Source: Lachnoclostridium sp. UBA7215
GTDB taxonomy: Bacteria; Bacillota; Clostridia; Lachnospirales; Lachnospiraceae
NCBI GenBank assembly: GCA_002490465.1
Contig: DKUB01000030.1
Coordinates: 448-13,194 of the forward strand
Reading direction: 5' to 3'
Length of the DNA stretch: 12,747 bases
Positions within the stretch are counted from its first letter, which is position 1. Each line of letters opens with the position of its first letter. The translations under genes were made by a program, and so were the position numbers. The notes beneath the pieces were generated by a model, which had not been told where the DNA came from, made no database searches, and saw only the letters and a list, made by a program, of their open reading frames with translations. Shown piece after piece: positions 1 to 6,461 of this stretch.

Positions 1-245
1 GTTACTGTAAAAAATGTGGAAGAATTATAGAATGCATTGCTGAAGAAACAGACTATGTGTGTGACTGTTGTGGTGCGTATACATTTATTATTCCAAGTGT
101 GTACATGCCTGATGGACTTAACAGCACACTGACGGAACGCTACAAAAATGCGCTGATTGAAGATCTTGTGAAAACCTCTCCGGAGTTTGACCAGTACTTG
201 TTCGACCATAAAGAAGAAATATTAGCGAAAAAACAACTTGATTAG
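1..245 (+). CDS. Zinc-ribbon protein, 5' end missing
   Basis: The reading frame is open from the first complete codon (position 3) to a TAG at 243-245, so the gene starts outside the window. The GTG at 57 is an internal valine and not a convincing start, because a cysteine pair lies upstream of it. The visible 80 residues begin YCKKCG and continue to CDCCG, two Cys-x-x-Cys knuckles about 16 residues apart, the usual spacing of a zinc ribbon. After this comes a short polar helical tail rich in Lys, Glu and Asp, ending KKQLD. Such small zinc ribbons bind one zinc and may contact nucleic acid or another protein; nothing here says which. I do not recognise the family. The gene is last in its transcript, since an intrinsic terminator follows within 20 bases. 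Confidence 0.6.
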   Translation, partial: YCKKCGRIIECIAEETDYVCDCCGAYTFIIPSVYMPDGLNSTLTERYKNALIEDLVKTSPEFDQYLFDHKEEILAKKQLD

Positions 246-264
246 CTTTGTAAGTGTTTTTCGG

Positions 265-293
265 AGGCCCGCGCTTTTCAGCCGGGCCTTTTC
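265..293 (+). terminator. Rho-independent terminator after the zinc-ribbon gene
   Basis: AGGCCCG (265-271) pairs perfectly with CGGGCCT (283-289) across an 11-base loop, and the 3' arm runs into TTTTC. It starts 19 bases after the stop codon of the zinc-ribbon gene. It should separate that gene from the hydrolase gene downstream. Confidence 0.8.
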
Positions 294-299
294 TTGTAC

Positions 300-328
300 T
301 TGTAAAGGCAATTATATCATGTTAAACT
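300..328 (+). promoter_or_regulatory. Possible weak sigma-A promoter for the MBL hydrolase gene
   Basis: TTGTAA (300-305) and TAAACT (323-328) are 17 bases apart, each matching four of six consensus positions. It lies between the preceding terminator and the ribosome binding site, where a promoter is needed. TTGTAC at 294-299 with TATCAT at 315-320 is an alternative with a 15-base spacer. Confidence 0.25.
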
Positions 329-364
329 AATAACAGAAGAATAGGCAAAAGGGGAACGGAATAT

Positions 365-1021
365 ATGAACATACATATTTATAGCTTTTATCCAATTGAT
401 TCTAAAATGTATATTATACTGGAAAACGAAAAGGCACTTATTATTGACCCCTGTGTATCAGAGGAGGCATTGCAGCTACTTGAAGTTCATAGTGTATCAC
501 AAATTCTTGTGCTGCTTACCCATGAGCACTATGACCATATTTCCGGAGTAAACTGGTTGCGGGAGAATTTTTCACACGTCTGCGTCTTATGTTCATCGGA
601 ATGTGCAAAAGCTCTGCCGAATCCATCCAAAAATCTCTCAAATTTCTGGGAGGTTTTATTTGTTGGAAAGGATAAGGAAACACAGGAATATGTGAGGAAT
701 ATGGATATCAAACCTTATTCCTGTGAGGCAGATGAGATTTTTTCGGAAGAAAAGAAAATAGAATGGGAAGGGCATACGCTGTACCTTAAGGAGACGCCGG
801 GGCACTCAAAGGGAAGCATTTGTATTGAGATGGACGGAGAAATTTTATTTTCCGGTGATACGCTTGTGACGGGTTACCCCACAATTACGAGGCTGCCAGG
901 GGGGAGTAAAAAAGAATTTGCAGGGCTTTCACTGCCATACTTGAGAGGCCTGGATTCAGAACTAATGGTTTATCCGGGACACGGAGATAAACAGTTGTTA
1001 AAGATGTTTGAGCTGGTGTAA
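365..1021 (+). CDS. Metallo-beta-lactamase-fold hydrolase (glyoxalase II-like)
   Basis: A 218-residue cytoplasmic enzyme of the MBL superfamily, close in size to glyoxalase II-like thioester hydrolases. All metal ligands are visible: the THEHYDH motif (H53, H55, D57, H58), H147 in PGHSKGS, D165 in SGDT and H206 in YPGHGD, so a binuclear zinc or iron site is expected. The N-terminal strands end in IIDP, as is usual for the fold. There is no signal peptide. The substrate cannot be read from the sequence; family members hydrolyse thioesters such as S-lactoylglutathione or act on other small metabolites. The ATG at 365 has GGGGAACGG seven bases upstream. The LicD fusion gene begins 40 bases after its stop with no terminator between them, so the two may share a transcript, though their functions are not obviously linked. 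Confidence 0.88.
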   Translation: MNIHIYSFYPIDSKMYIILENEKALIIDPCVSEEALQLLEVHSVSQILVLLTHEHYDHISGVNWLRENFSHVCVLCSSECAKALPNPSKNLSNFWEVLFVGKDKETQEYVRNMDIKPYSCEADEIFSEEKKIEWEGHTLYLKETPGHSKGSICIEMDGEILFSGDTLVTGYPTITRLPGGSKKEFAGLSLPYLRGLDSELMVYPGHGDKQLLKMFELV

Positions 1022-1061
1022 ACGATATTAGAATAGATTTCTCAGAAAAGAGTGTTTCGGA

Positions 1062-3359
1062 ATGGAGAGTAAAATGGATTTTTCAGTTGATTTTTATAAA
1101 GATGAAGTAAGATATGGATTTTATGTTCCCACAGCTATAAAACAGGCATGGGCGGCAGAGCTTATGGTATTAGAAGAGATAGATCGTATCTGTCAAAAAT
1201 ATAATATAAAGTACTACGCCGATTGGGGAACCATGCTTGGAGCAATACGGCATGGAGGATTTATTCCGTGGGATGACGATATGGATATCGGCATGCTCAG
1301 GGATGATTATATCCGGTTTCGGCAGGCGGCAGCAAAAGAGCTGCCAAAAGAGTTTGCGATTCATGATTTTGAGTCCAAGGAGGATCATTGGCTGTTTTTA
1401 TCCAGGGTGGTAAATCGGAATCATATTTGTTTTGAGGAAGAACATCTCAATAAATATCATAATTTCCCGTATATTGCTGCTGTGGATATTTTTGTTATGG
1501 ATTATTTGTATAGGGAAGAAGATAAAGAAAAAGAGCGGTGCGATGAAATAAAGCTTATTTTAGCAATAGCAGATGCCATAGTAGAACAGGGATTGAATGC
1601 TGCGGAAAAGCGGATGCTGAAAATAATAGAACAAAAATATCACAGGAACCTTTCTCATATTCAATCAAGGAGAAAATTAGGCATTGAGCTTTACCGCCTT
1701 GCGGGGGAGCAGATGGCAAGAGTGCCCCGGGAGGAAGCGGATTTTGTAGGGCAGATATTTCCGTGGGTTTTAAAGGGAAATGCAGGGATGCCAAAGGAAT
1801 ATTTTGATAAGATGGTGCGTTTGCCCTTTGAAAATACAACCATTCCCGTACCTGCGGATTATCATGCCGTGATACAGAGAAAATATGGCAATTATATGGA
1901 GATATACAAAGGTCAGGGGCTGCATGGGTATCCTTTTTTTGAAGGGCAGCGGGATAATTTACAGGCAGTGGCGGACGATTTTGAGCTTCCGGAATTTACA
2001 TTTCGTCCGGAAATGTTTATGAGGGACAATTCAGAACAGGCTTCCAATAAGAGCATTAAGGACATTGTAAAGGAATATATCCATGTATTAGAGGAGCAGA
2101 TGGAATGTTTTGGGGAACAGACAATAAAAGATAAGAGAATAGAAGATAATGATTTATTACCTGAGTGCCAGAAATTAGCAGTGGACTTGGGAACATTGGT
2201 AGAAGAATGGAAGGGGGAGGATAACCCCAATGTAAAGGAGATTGTTTCTTATATAGAAACATTTTGTGAGGCCCTTTATCAGACATATGAACGATTGGTG
2301 AGTGCTTCTGACATTTTGAAATGCCAGGAGTTTGTCTCTTGTATAAAAGATTGTAAAATTGCATGGGAAGCAGTGAAAAAAATGTTGCATGAGAAATTGC
2401 TACAAAAAAACGTAGTATTATTTATTACTACCGGTTCCAGGGAATGGAATGGGTTTAAGAAAATATGTGAAAGGAGTCTTGAAGATAAAAACAATGAGGT
2501 TTATGTTGTTTTAGTACCTGTTGCATTTAAAGATATTTTTGGGAGAACGACTTTTAAGGATATCAAGCTGCCAACAGATACAGACTTCTTTCCAGAAGGA
2601 GTACAAGTGGGACAATGGGACACGATAGATATTGGCCTGCTGCATCCTGACGTGATATATATTCAGGATCCATATGATGACGAAAATCCCTGTTTAACGA
2701 TTCCGCCACAGTTTTATGCAAAAAAGGTAAGGTATAATACAGAGACTTTAATTTATGTGCCGCCGTATTATGTAAAGGAATTTGGTGAGGCGGATTCTTG
2801 TGATGTTTATAATATGAAGCATTATGTTACGGCTCCGGCTGTTATGTATGCCGATCAGGTATTGGTTCAGTCGGACAATATGAAAAAAATGTATATAGAG
2901 AAATTAACAGCGTTTGCCGGTGAGGAAACAAAGGGAGACTGGGACAGGAAACTGAAAGTTGCTGATTTATATGCAAGCCGGGATTTATTGGAAGACACTC
3001 CAAAAGAGACTATTGTATATTGTATCGGTGAAAATAAACTGGCGGCCAAAAGGGATGCTTTTGTAAAAGAAGTGAAAGACAAGCTGGAAGAGTTCGAGAA
3101 GATCAACGCAGATATTCAGGTGAAAATATGTATGTATCCGCCCGCTCTTGATACATGGAAAAGTGTAGACAGCTGTCTTACACAGCAAATTTTAGAGATA
3201 ATTGGCGAGTATGCGGGGCAGGACTGGTGTGATTCTTGTGATATGAACAAAACAGAATGGGAAGAAATTGCAAGAGAGGGTACGACATACTATGGTTCCC
3301 CCTCTCCGCTGGTTCACCTCTTTACAACAAGGAATAAGAAGGTTACAATTGTAGAATAA
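1062..3359 (+). CDS. LicD-family protein fused to a CDP-glycerol glycerophosphotransferase-like domain
   Basis: A 765-residue protein in three parts. Residues 30-290 are a LicD domain: YYADWGTMLGAIRHGG (51-66), then IPWDDDMDIG (68-77) with the acidic cluster D71-D73 and D75, then VDIFVMD (141-147). LicD proteins are nucleotidyltransferase-fold enzymes that transfer phosphocholine or similar groups to cell-surface glycans. A helical linker spans roughly 330-445. From residue 450 (VVLFITTGS) to the end is an alpha/beta region with IYIQDPYDDENP and MKHYVTAPAVMYADQVLVQS. This resembles the GT-B-like domain of CDP-glycerol glycerophosphotransferase relatives seen beside LicD genes in clostridia. 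No signal peptide or membrane segment is present. Start: GGAGAG at 1064-1069 sits four bases before an in-frame ATG at 1074, so residue 5 may be the true start; the ATG at 1062 has only a weak upstream AAAAGAG. Confidence 0.85.
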   Translation: MESKMDFSVDFYKDEVRYGFYVPTAIKQAWAAELMVLEEIDRICQKYNIKYYADWGTMLGAIRHGGFIPWDDDMDIGMLRDDYIRFRQAAAKELPKEFAIHDFESKEDHWLFLSRVVNRNHICFEEEHLNKYHNFPYIAAVDIFVMDYLYREEDKEKERCDEIKLILAIADAIVEQGLNAAEKRMLKIIEQKYHRNLSHIQSRRKLGIELYRLAGEQMARVPREEADFVGQIFPWVLKGNAGMPKEYFDKMVRLPFENTTIPVPADYHAVIQRKYGNYMEIYKGQGLHGYPFFEGQRDNLQAVADDFELPEFTFRPEMFMRDNSEQASNKSIKDIVKEYIHVLEEQMECFGEQTIKDKRIEDNDLLPECQKLAVDLGTLVEEWKGEDNPNVKEIVSYIETFCEALYQTYERLVSASDILKCQEFVSCIKDCKIAWEAVKKMLHEKLLQKNVVLFITTGSREWNGFKKICERSLEDKNNEVYVVLVPVAFKDIFGRTTFKDIKLPTDTDFFPEGVQVGQWDTIDIGLLHPDVIYIQDPYDDENPCLTIPPQFYAKKVRYNTETLIYVPPYYVKEFGEADSCDVYNMKHYVTAPAVMYADQVLVQSDNMKKMYIEKLTAFAGEETKGDWDRKLKVADLYASRDLLEDTPKETIVYCIGENKLAAKRDAFVKEVKDKLEEFEKINADIQVKICMYPPALDTWKSVDSCLTQQILEIIGEYAGQDWCDSCDMNKTEWEEIAREGTTYYGSPSPLVHLFTTRNKKVTIVE

Positions 3360-3376
3360 GATGGATTGTAAAAATT

Positions 3377-4369
3377 TCAACCTAAATCAATCTGATATAA
3401 AAGAGTCTGATTCTGGCTGTCCCAATAGACAAGATAGAGTTTGTCCTCCCTGGCAGCATATAATTCGAGGTTTTGTGTCTTAGAGGGAAGGCTTAAGCCG
3501 TGTATACTGACCGATTTACTAAAGGAGGATGAAGTTGTCCTTCCTTCCAATATGCTGTCTTTTGTCAGGATGTATAACTTTTCCCGGTAATTCGTTACAT
3601 ATAATATATCATCTATATGGATAGAGTTTTGTTTTTCTCCATTTCGGATGTCGTAGTAATTCAAAGTGCCTTTTCGTCCATAGGTCAGCCCGGTAGTAAT
3701 AAAAAGATTGTCATAAAAGACATTGTGCCCGGAGGTTCCGGTGATGCTTGTGGCTCCCAAAGGCATTCCCTCAGAGATGTTATAAAATTTTACGGCATAA
3801 TTGCTGTAAGTAATCGCCAAAGCTGTGCCGGAGAACTGGATATCTGTAATACTGCGGTCACTAATCTTTCCCTTTTTTTTAACATAGGAATCCAGCTTAG
3901 TGTCTGGAATATCATTCAGGCCTTTTAACGGAACAGTCTTGTAGGTTCCCTTATTTTGGAGTAAAACGAGAGAGCCATGTGTTTTCCCTTTTTTGTCATA
4001 GTTCTTCAACACGGCATAGAAAGAGCCGCTCGGACTGTATACAAAGTTATCAAGAGTATAATCGTCCGGTATACGCCAGTGGATGCCGGGGTTCTGCAGG
4101 CTTCCGTCTGCGCGGAGGCGGTAAAGAGTGTATGTATTTTCAAAACGGCTGATCAGTGTCAGGGAATTAGAAGCCATGTTATAGGCAAAAAAATCCGGTG
4201 ATATATCATCAAGGGAAATCATGGAAGAGACAATATTCTGGCTCTGAACAGCCGGCCCGGAGACATTGATTTCTGCTTCTGTAGTAATAGTTTCTTCATT
4301 ATTTTTCTGACAGCCTACAGTTGTAGATAATATAAGAATTGTGAAAAGAAAGCATGTCCAATTTTTCAT
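3377..4369 (-). CDS. Uncharacterised lipoprotein, possibly beta-propeller
   Basis: 330 residues. The N-terminus is a lipoprotein signal peptide: MKNW, a hydrophobic stretch (5-16), then TTVGC with C20 as the likely lipidated cysteine, followed by a charged, Thr/Glu-rich tether. The -3 residue is Thr and not the usual Leu, so the lipobox is slightly atypical. The rest is rich in short beta strands with repeated hydrophobic/aromatic blocks such as LTLISRFENTYTLYRL, FYAVLKNY, AITYSNYAVKFYNI, LNYYDIRNG and LYLVYWDSQ. This looks like a WD40 or YVTN-type propeller, but I cannot count the blades with confidence. The predicted place is the outer face of the membrane. GGGAGA lies upstream of the ATG at good distance. 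It follows the ferritin-like gene on the same strand after 87 bases containing a hairpin, and its stop is 17 bases from that of the convergent LicD fusion gene, with no terminator visible. Function unknown. Confidence 0.8.
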   Translation of the reverse strand: MKNWTCFLFTILILSTTVGCQKNNEETITTEAEINVSGPAVQSQNIVSSMISLDDISPDFFAYNMASNSLTLISRFENTYTLYRLRADGSLQNPGIHWRIPDDYTLDNFVYSPSGSFYAVLKNYDKKGKTHGSLVLLQNKGTYKTVPLKGLNDIPDTKLDSYVKKKGKISDRSITDIQFSGTALAITYSNYAVKFYNISEGMPLGATSITGTSGHNVFYDNLFITTGLTYGRKGTLNYYDIRNGEKQNSIHIDDILYVTNYREKLYILTKDSILEGRTTSSSFSKSVSIHGLSLPSKTQNLELYAAREDKLYLVYWDSQNQTLLYQIDLG

Positions 4370-4389
4370 CTATGTATCTCCCTTCCTGA

Positions 4390-4420
4390 CCCGGCGGTGT
4401 AAATATAGTTTGCCGCCGGG
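4390..4420 (-). other. GC-rich hairpin between ferritin-like and lipoprotein genes
   Basis: CCCGGCGG (4390-4397) pairs perfectly with CCGCCGGG (4413-4420); two further G-T pairs can extend the stem inward. No run of T follows on either strand, so it is not a standard intrinsic terminator. On the minus strand it stands between the stop of the ferritin-like gene and the ribosome binding site of the lipoprotein gene, where it could block 3' exonucleases or attenuate read-through. Confidence 0.6.
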
Positions 4421-4456
4421 GTTCATATCATACAATATATGCAGGGAGAAGCGGGA

Positions 4457-4915
4457 TTATGCCATGCCGTTTGTCGTTTTGTATTTATAAATCATCTCTG
4501 CATGATTTTGCTCTTCGGTTTGGATGTGGTTCAGAAGTTTGCGTACGTTTGTGGCATTAAACCGGAACAAGTCATCATTGTAAGTGGATGATACCAGTTT
4601 TTCTGTAGCGATGCAGTCAGTACACAAAAACTGATCATGATGTTTTGCTTCCGAATTATCTCCGGCAGAATAGGTAACTTCCGGGCGGTAGCCCTCCATG
4701 CCGACTTTAGCAGATGCCACATTTGGCACGTCGCCGCGCAGTACCTGACCAAGAGAGTCAAAGTGTTCCTGCTCTTCATCGCCGATACGGTGAAATAATT
4801 CTTTTAAGCGTGTGTCATTGGCGGACTGCTCGTAAAAACGGTACTTTTCAACACATGTTTTTTCCTGGGTCTGCAAATCTTTAATTACGTTATTTTCCTG
4901 TTCAGTCAGTTGCAT
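4457..4915 (-). CDS. Ferritin-like / CotF-like spore coat family protein
   Basis: 152 residues predicted as a four-helix bundle in two homologous-looking halves. The second half, ATEKLVSSTYNDDLFRF followed by VRKLLNHIQTEEQNHAEMIYKYK, resembles the CotF coat protein family of Bacillus and Clostridium. The first half (EKTCVEKYRFYEQSAND, then LFHRIGDEEQEHFDSL) resembles rubrerythrin-like ferritin helices. The carboxylate/histidine pattern of a di-iron site is complete: E18, E48xxH51, E105 and E135xxH138, with exactly 30 residues between the members of each half. Many CotF proteins are regarded as structural, so metal binding is inference. A CxxC pair (C98, C101) lies before helix three. AAAGGAGATA precedes the ATG at good spacing. 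A possible forespore-type promoter lies upstream. The coat assignment rests on family resemblance only; a stress-related iron protein is the alternative. Confidence 0.8.
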   Translation of the reverse strand: MQLTEQENNVIKDLQTQEKTCVEKYRFYEQSANDTRLKELFHRIGDEEQEHFDSLGQVLRGDVPNVASAKVGMEGYRPEVTYSAGDNSEAKHHDQFLCTDCIATEKLVSSTYNDDLFRFNATNVRKLLNHIQTEEQNHAEMIYKYKTTNGMA

Positions 4916-4937
4916 AAAATTATCTCCTTTATATTCT

Positions 4938-4951
4938 TTTGTAGTAAGTAT
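4938..4951 (-). repeat. 14-base sequence shared with the kinase upstream region (copy 1)
   Basis: TTTGTAGTAAGTAT occurs here and at 9244-9257, in both cases upstream of a minus-strand gene and overlapping the proposed -10 element (ATACTTACTACAAA in the sense of transcription). The flanking bases differ apart from a few T and C residues. Confidence 0.6.
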
Positions 4952-4975
4952 GGACAGAAAAAGAAAATATATGCA
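4947..4975 (-). promoter_or_regulatory. Candidate sigma-G-like promoter of the CotF-like gene
   Basis: Read on the minus strand, TGCATA (4975 to 4970) is followed after 17 bases by CATACT (4952 to 4947) and then TA. The Bacillus sigma-G pattern is roughly G-H-A-T-R, 17-18 bases, C-A-T-N-H-T-A, so the match is close but not complete. Late forespore transcription would suit a coat-type product. CATACT is also a tolerable vegetative -10, so the sigma factor is uncertain. Confidence 0.35.
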
Positions 4976-5024
4976 TGCAAAGTTTTTGCAGCAAATATTT
5001 TCGGAAATTTTTGAATAAAGAAAA

Positions 5025-5056
5025 TTGTTTTTATTTCAGAAAAATCATGTTATACT
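5025..5056 (+). promoter_or_regulatory. Extended -10 promoter before the AIM24 gene
   Basis: TGTTATACT (5048-5056) fits the extended -10 form TGnTATAAT. The -35 side is weak: TTGTTT at 5025-5030 is 20 bases away, which an extended -10 can tolerate. Transcription would begin near 5063, just ahead of the AAGAAAGGGG ribosome binding site. This placement also argues against any start codon upstream of 5091. Confidence 0.6.
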
Positions 5057-5090
5057 GTTAGGTAGAAAAAAAGAAAGGGGAAATGTACAT

Positions 5091-5768
5091 ATGAAGTACT
5101 CAATTGAGGGAACACCGTTACCTGTAGTTATCTGTGATTTAGAGCCGGGAGAAATGATGATTACAGAGAAGGGCGCTATGTCATGGATGACGCCAAATAT
5201 GAAAATGGAGACGGTTGGCGGAGGAGCCGGACAGATGTTTGGAAGAATGTTCAGCGGTGAAGCCATGTTCCAGAACCATTATACGGCAGAGGGAGGACCG
5301 GGGCAGATTGCCTATGCTTCCAGTTTTCCGGGGTGTATTCTGGATTTTGAAGTTGGACCGGGCCGAGAAATTATTGCGCAGAAAAGTGCGTTTCTGGCAT
5401 CCAGCAGTGGTGTAACGCTTTCGGTTGCTTTCCAGAAGAAACTTGCCGGCGGCCTGTTCGGCGGAGAGGGCTTTATTATGCAGAAAATGTCTGGTCAGGG
5501 TGTAGTATTCCTGGAGATTGACGGACATGTAAAAGAGTATGAGTTACAGGCAGGGGAGACTATGGTAATCGATACGGGGTATCTTGCTGCGATGGAGACA
5601 ACATGTAAAATGGATATCCAGAGTGTAAAGGGGTTGAAAAATAAACTCCTGGGGGGCGAGGGATTCTTTAATACAATTGTAACAGGACCTGGTAAGATTT
5701 ATTTGCAGTCCATGCCAATCAATCAGATGGCAGGTGCGATAAATCCATATATTGTATCTAGTAAGTAA
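5091..5768 (+). CDS. AIM24 family protein (TIGR00266/DUF124)
   Basis: A 225-residue protein of the AIM24 family, named after a yeast mitochondrial protein; bacterial members have no firmly assigned function. Recognisable features are EPGEMMITEKGAMSWM near the N-terminus, the glycine-rich stretch with GQMFGRMFSGE, the repeated beta-strand pattern and VVFLEIDGHVKEYELQAGETMVIDTGYLAA. Together they suggest a double-stranded beta-helix-like fold. GGLFGGEGF and LLGGEGFF echo each other about 60 residues apart, as is common in this family. There is no signal peptide or membrane segment. The start at 5091 has AAAGGGGAAA at suitable spacing and lies downstream of the promoter; an in-frame TTG at 5025 lies inside the promoter and is rejected. 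The KDPG aldolase gene begins 36 bases after the stop with no terminator, so this may be the first gene of that transcript. Confidence 0.88.
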   Translation: MKYSIEGTPLPVVICDLEPGEMMITEKGAMSWMTPNMKMETVGGGAGQMFGRMFSGEAMFQNHYTAEGGPGQIAYASSFPGCILDFEVGPGREIIAQKSAFLASSSGVTLSVAFQKKLAGGLFGGEGFIMQKMSGQGVVFLEIDGHVKEYELQAGETMVIDTGYLAAMETTCKMDIQSVKGLKNKLLGGEGFFNTIVTGPGKIYLQSMPINQMAGAINPYIVSSK

Positions 5769-5804
5769 GCTACAGAATTGGTGACAAGTAAGAGAGGAGA
5801 AGCA

Positions 5805-6449
5805 ATGAACGCAGTATTAGAACAAATCGGTAAAATCGGCATTGTACCTGTTGTCGTGTTAAATGATGCCGGAGATGCCAAAAATCTGGCACAGGCATTA
5901 GTCAATGGAGGTCTGCCCTGTGCAGAGGTAACGTTCCGCACAGAGGCGGCAGAGGAGTCCATCCGCATTATGTCAAAGGAGTTTCCGCAGATGCTGGTGG
6001 GGGCAGGTACTGTTCTCACAACGGCGCAGGTGGACCGCGCGGTGGCAGCAGGGGCAAAATTTATTGTGAGTCCGGGATTGAATCCAACCGTTGTAAAACA
6101 CTGTCTGGAGAAAAATATTCCGGTAACGCCGGGAACGCAGACACCGAGCGAGATGGAACAGGCAATGGAGCTTGGTCTGGATGTTGTCAAATTTTTTCCG
6201 GCAGAGCCTGCGGGGGGGCTGAATATGATTAAGGCAGTGGCGGCGCCGTATACAACATTGTCTTTTATGCCGACAGGAGGAATTAATTTAGAGAATGTGG
6301 AAGCATATCTCAAGTATGACCGTATTCTGGCTTGCGGGGGAAGCTGGATGGTAAAAGGCGATTTAGTCAGCGCCGGGAAGTTTGACGAAATAGAGAAAAT
6401 GACCAGGGAAGCGGCTGAACTAGTAAAAAAAATACGGGGAAATGCATGA
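5805..6449 (+). CDS. eda: 2-keto-3-deoxy-6-phosphogluconate (KDPG) aldolase
   Basis: A 214-residue class I aldolase that splits 2-keto-3-deoxy-6-phosphogluconate into pyruvate and glyceraldehyde-3-phosphate; relatives also act on 4-hydroxy-2-oxoglutarate. The length and TIM-barrel motifs match the Eda family. E41 and R45 lie in CAEVTFRT. K129 in DVVKFFPAEPAGG aligns with the Schiff-base lysine 133 of E. coli Eda. VGAGTVLT, FIVSPGLNP, VTPGTQTPSE and FMPTGGI are the barrel-loop signatures. The ATG at 5805 has AGAGAGGAGA just upstream; the in-frame TTG at 5778 has no such site. The kdgK start follows the stop by 12 bases. The adjacent kinase supplies its substrate, which points to hexuronate breakdown or the lower Entner-Doudoroff route. 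Upstream uronate genes are not in this window, so the sugar source is unknown. Confidence 0.95.
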   Translation: MNAVLEQIGKIGIVPVVVLNDAGDAKNLAQALVNGGLPCAEVTFRTEAAEESIRIMSKEFPQMLVGAGTVLTTAQVDRAVAAGAKFIVSPGLNPTVVKHCLEKNIPVTPGTQTPSEMEQAMELGLDVVKFFPAEPAGGLNMIKAVAAPYTTLSFMPTGGINLENVEAYLKYDRILACGGSWMVKGDLVSAGKFDEIEKMTREAAELVKKIRGNA

Positions 6450-6461
6450 TTGGAGGAGAAA

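Noticed and set aside
57..59. GTG as the start of the zinc-ribbon gene
   Set aside because: The frame is open to the window edge and the first Cys-x-x-Cys pair lies upstream, so the gene is simply truncated by the window.
4390..4420. Hairpin as an intrinsic terminator
   Set aside because: No T run follows on either strand.
4970..4980. TGCATGCA-type short palindrome upstream of the CotF-like gene
   Set aside because: Too short and too AT-rich in its surroundings to be meaningful alone; it partly coincides with the proposed -35 element.
5723..6313. A 196-codon open frame on the minus strand within eda
   Set aside because: It is fully opposite a well-conserved aldolase gene, has no ribosome binding site and shows only low-complexity Ser/Ala/Thr-rich translation.
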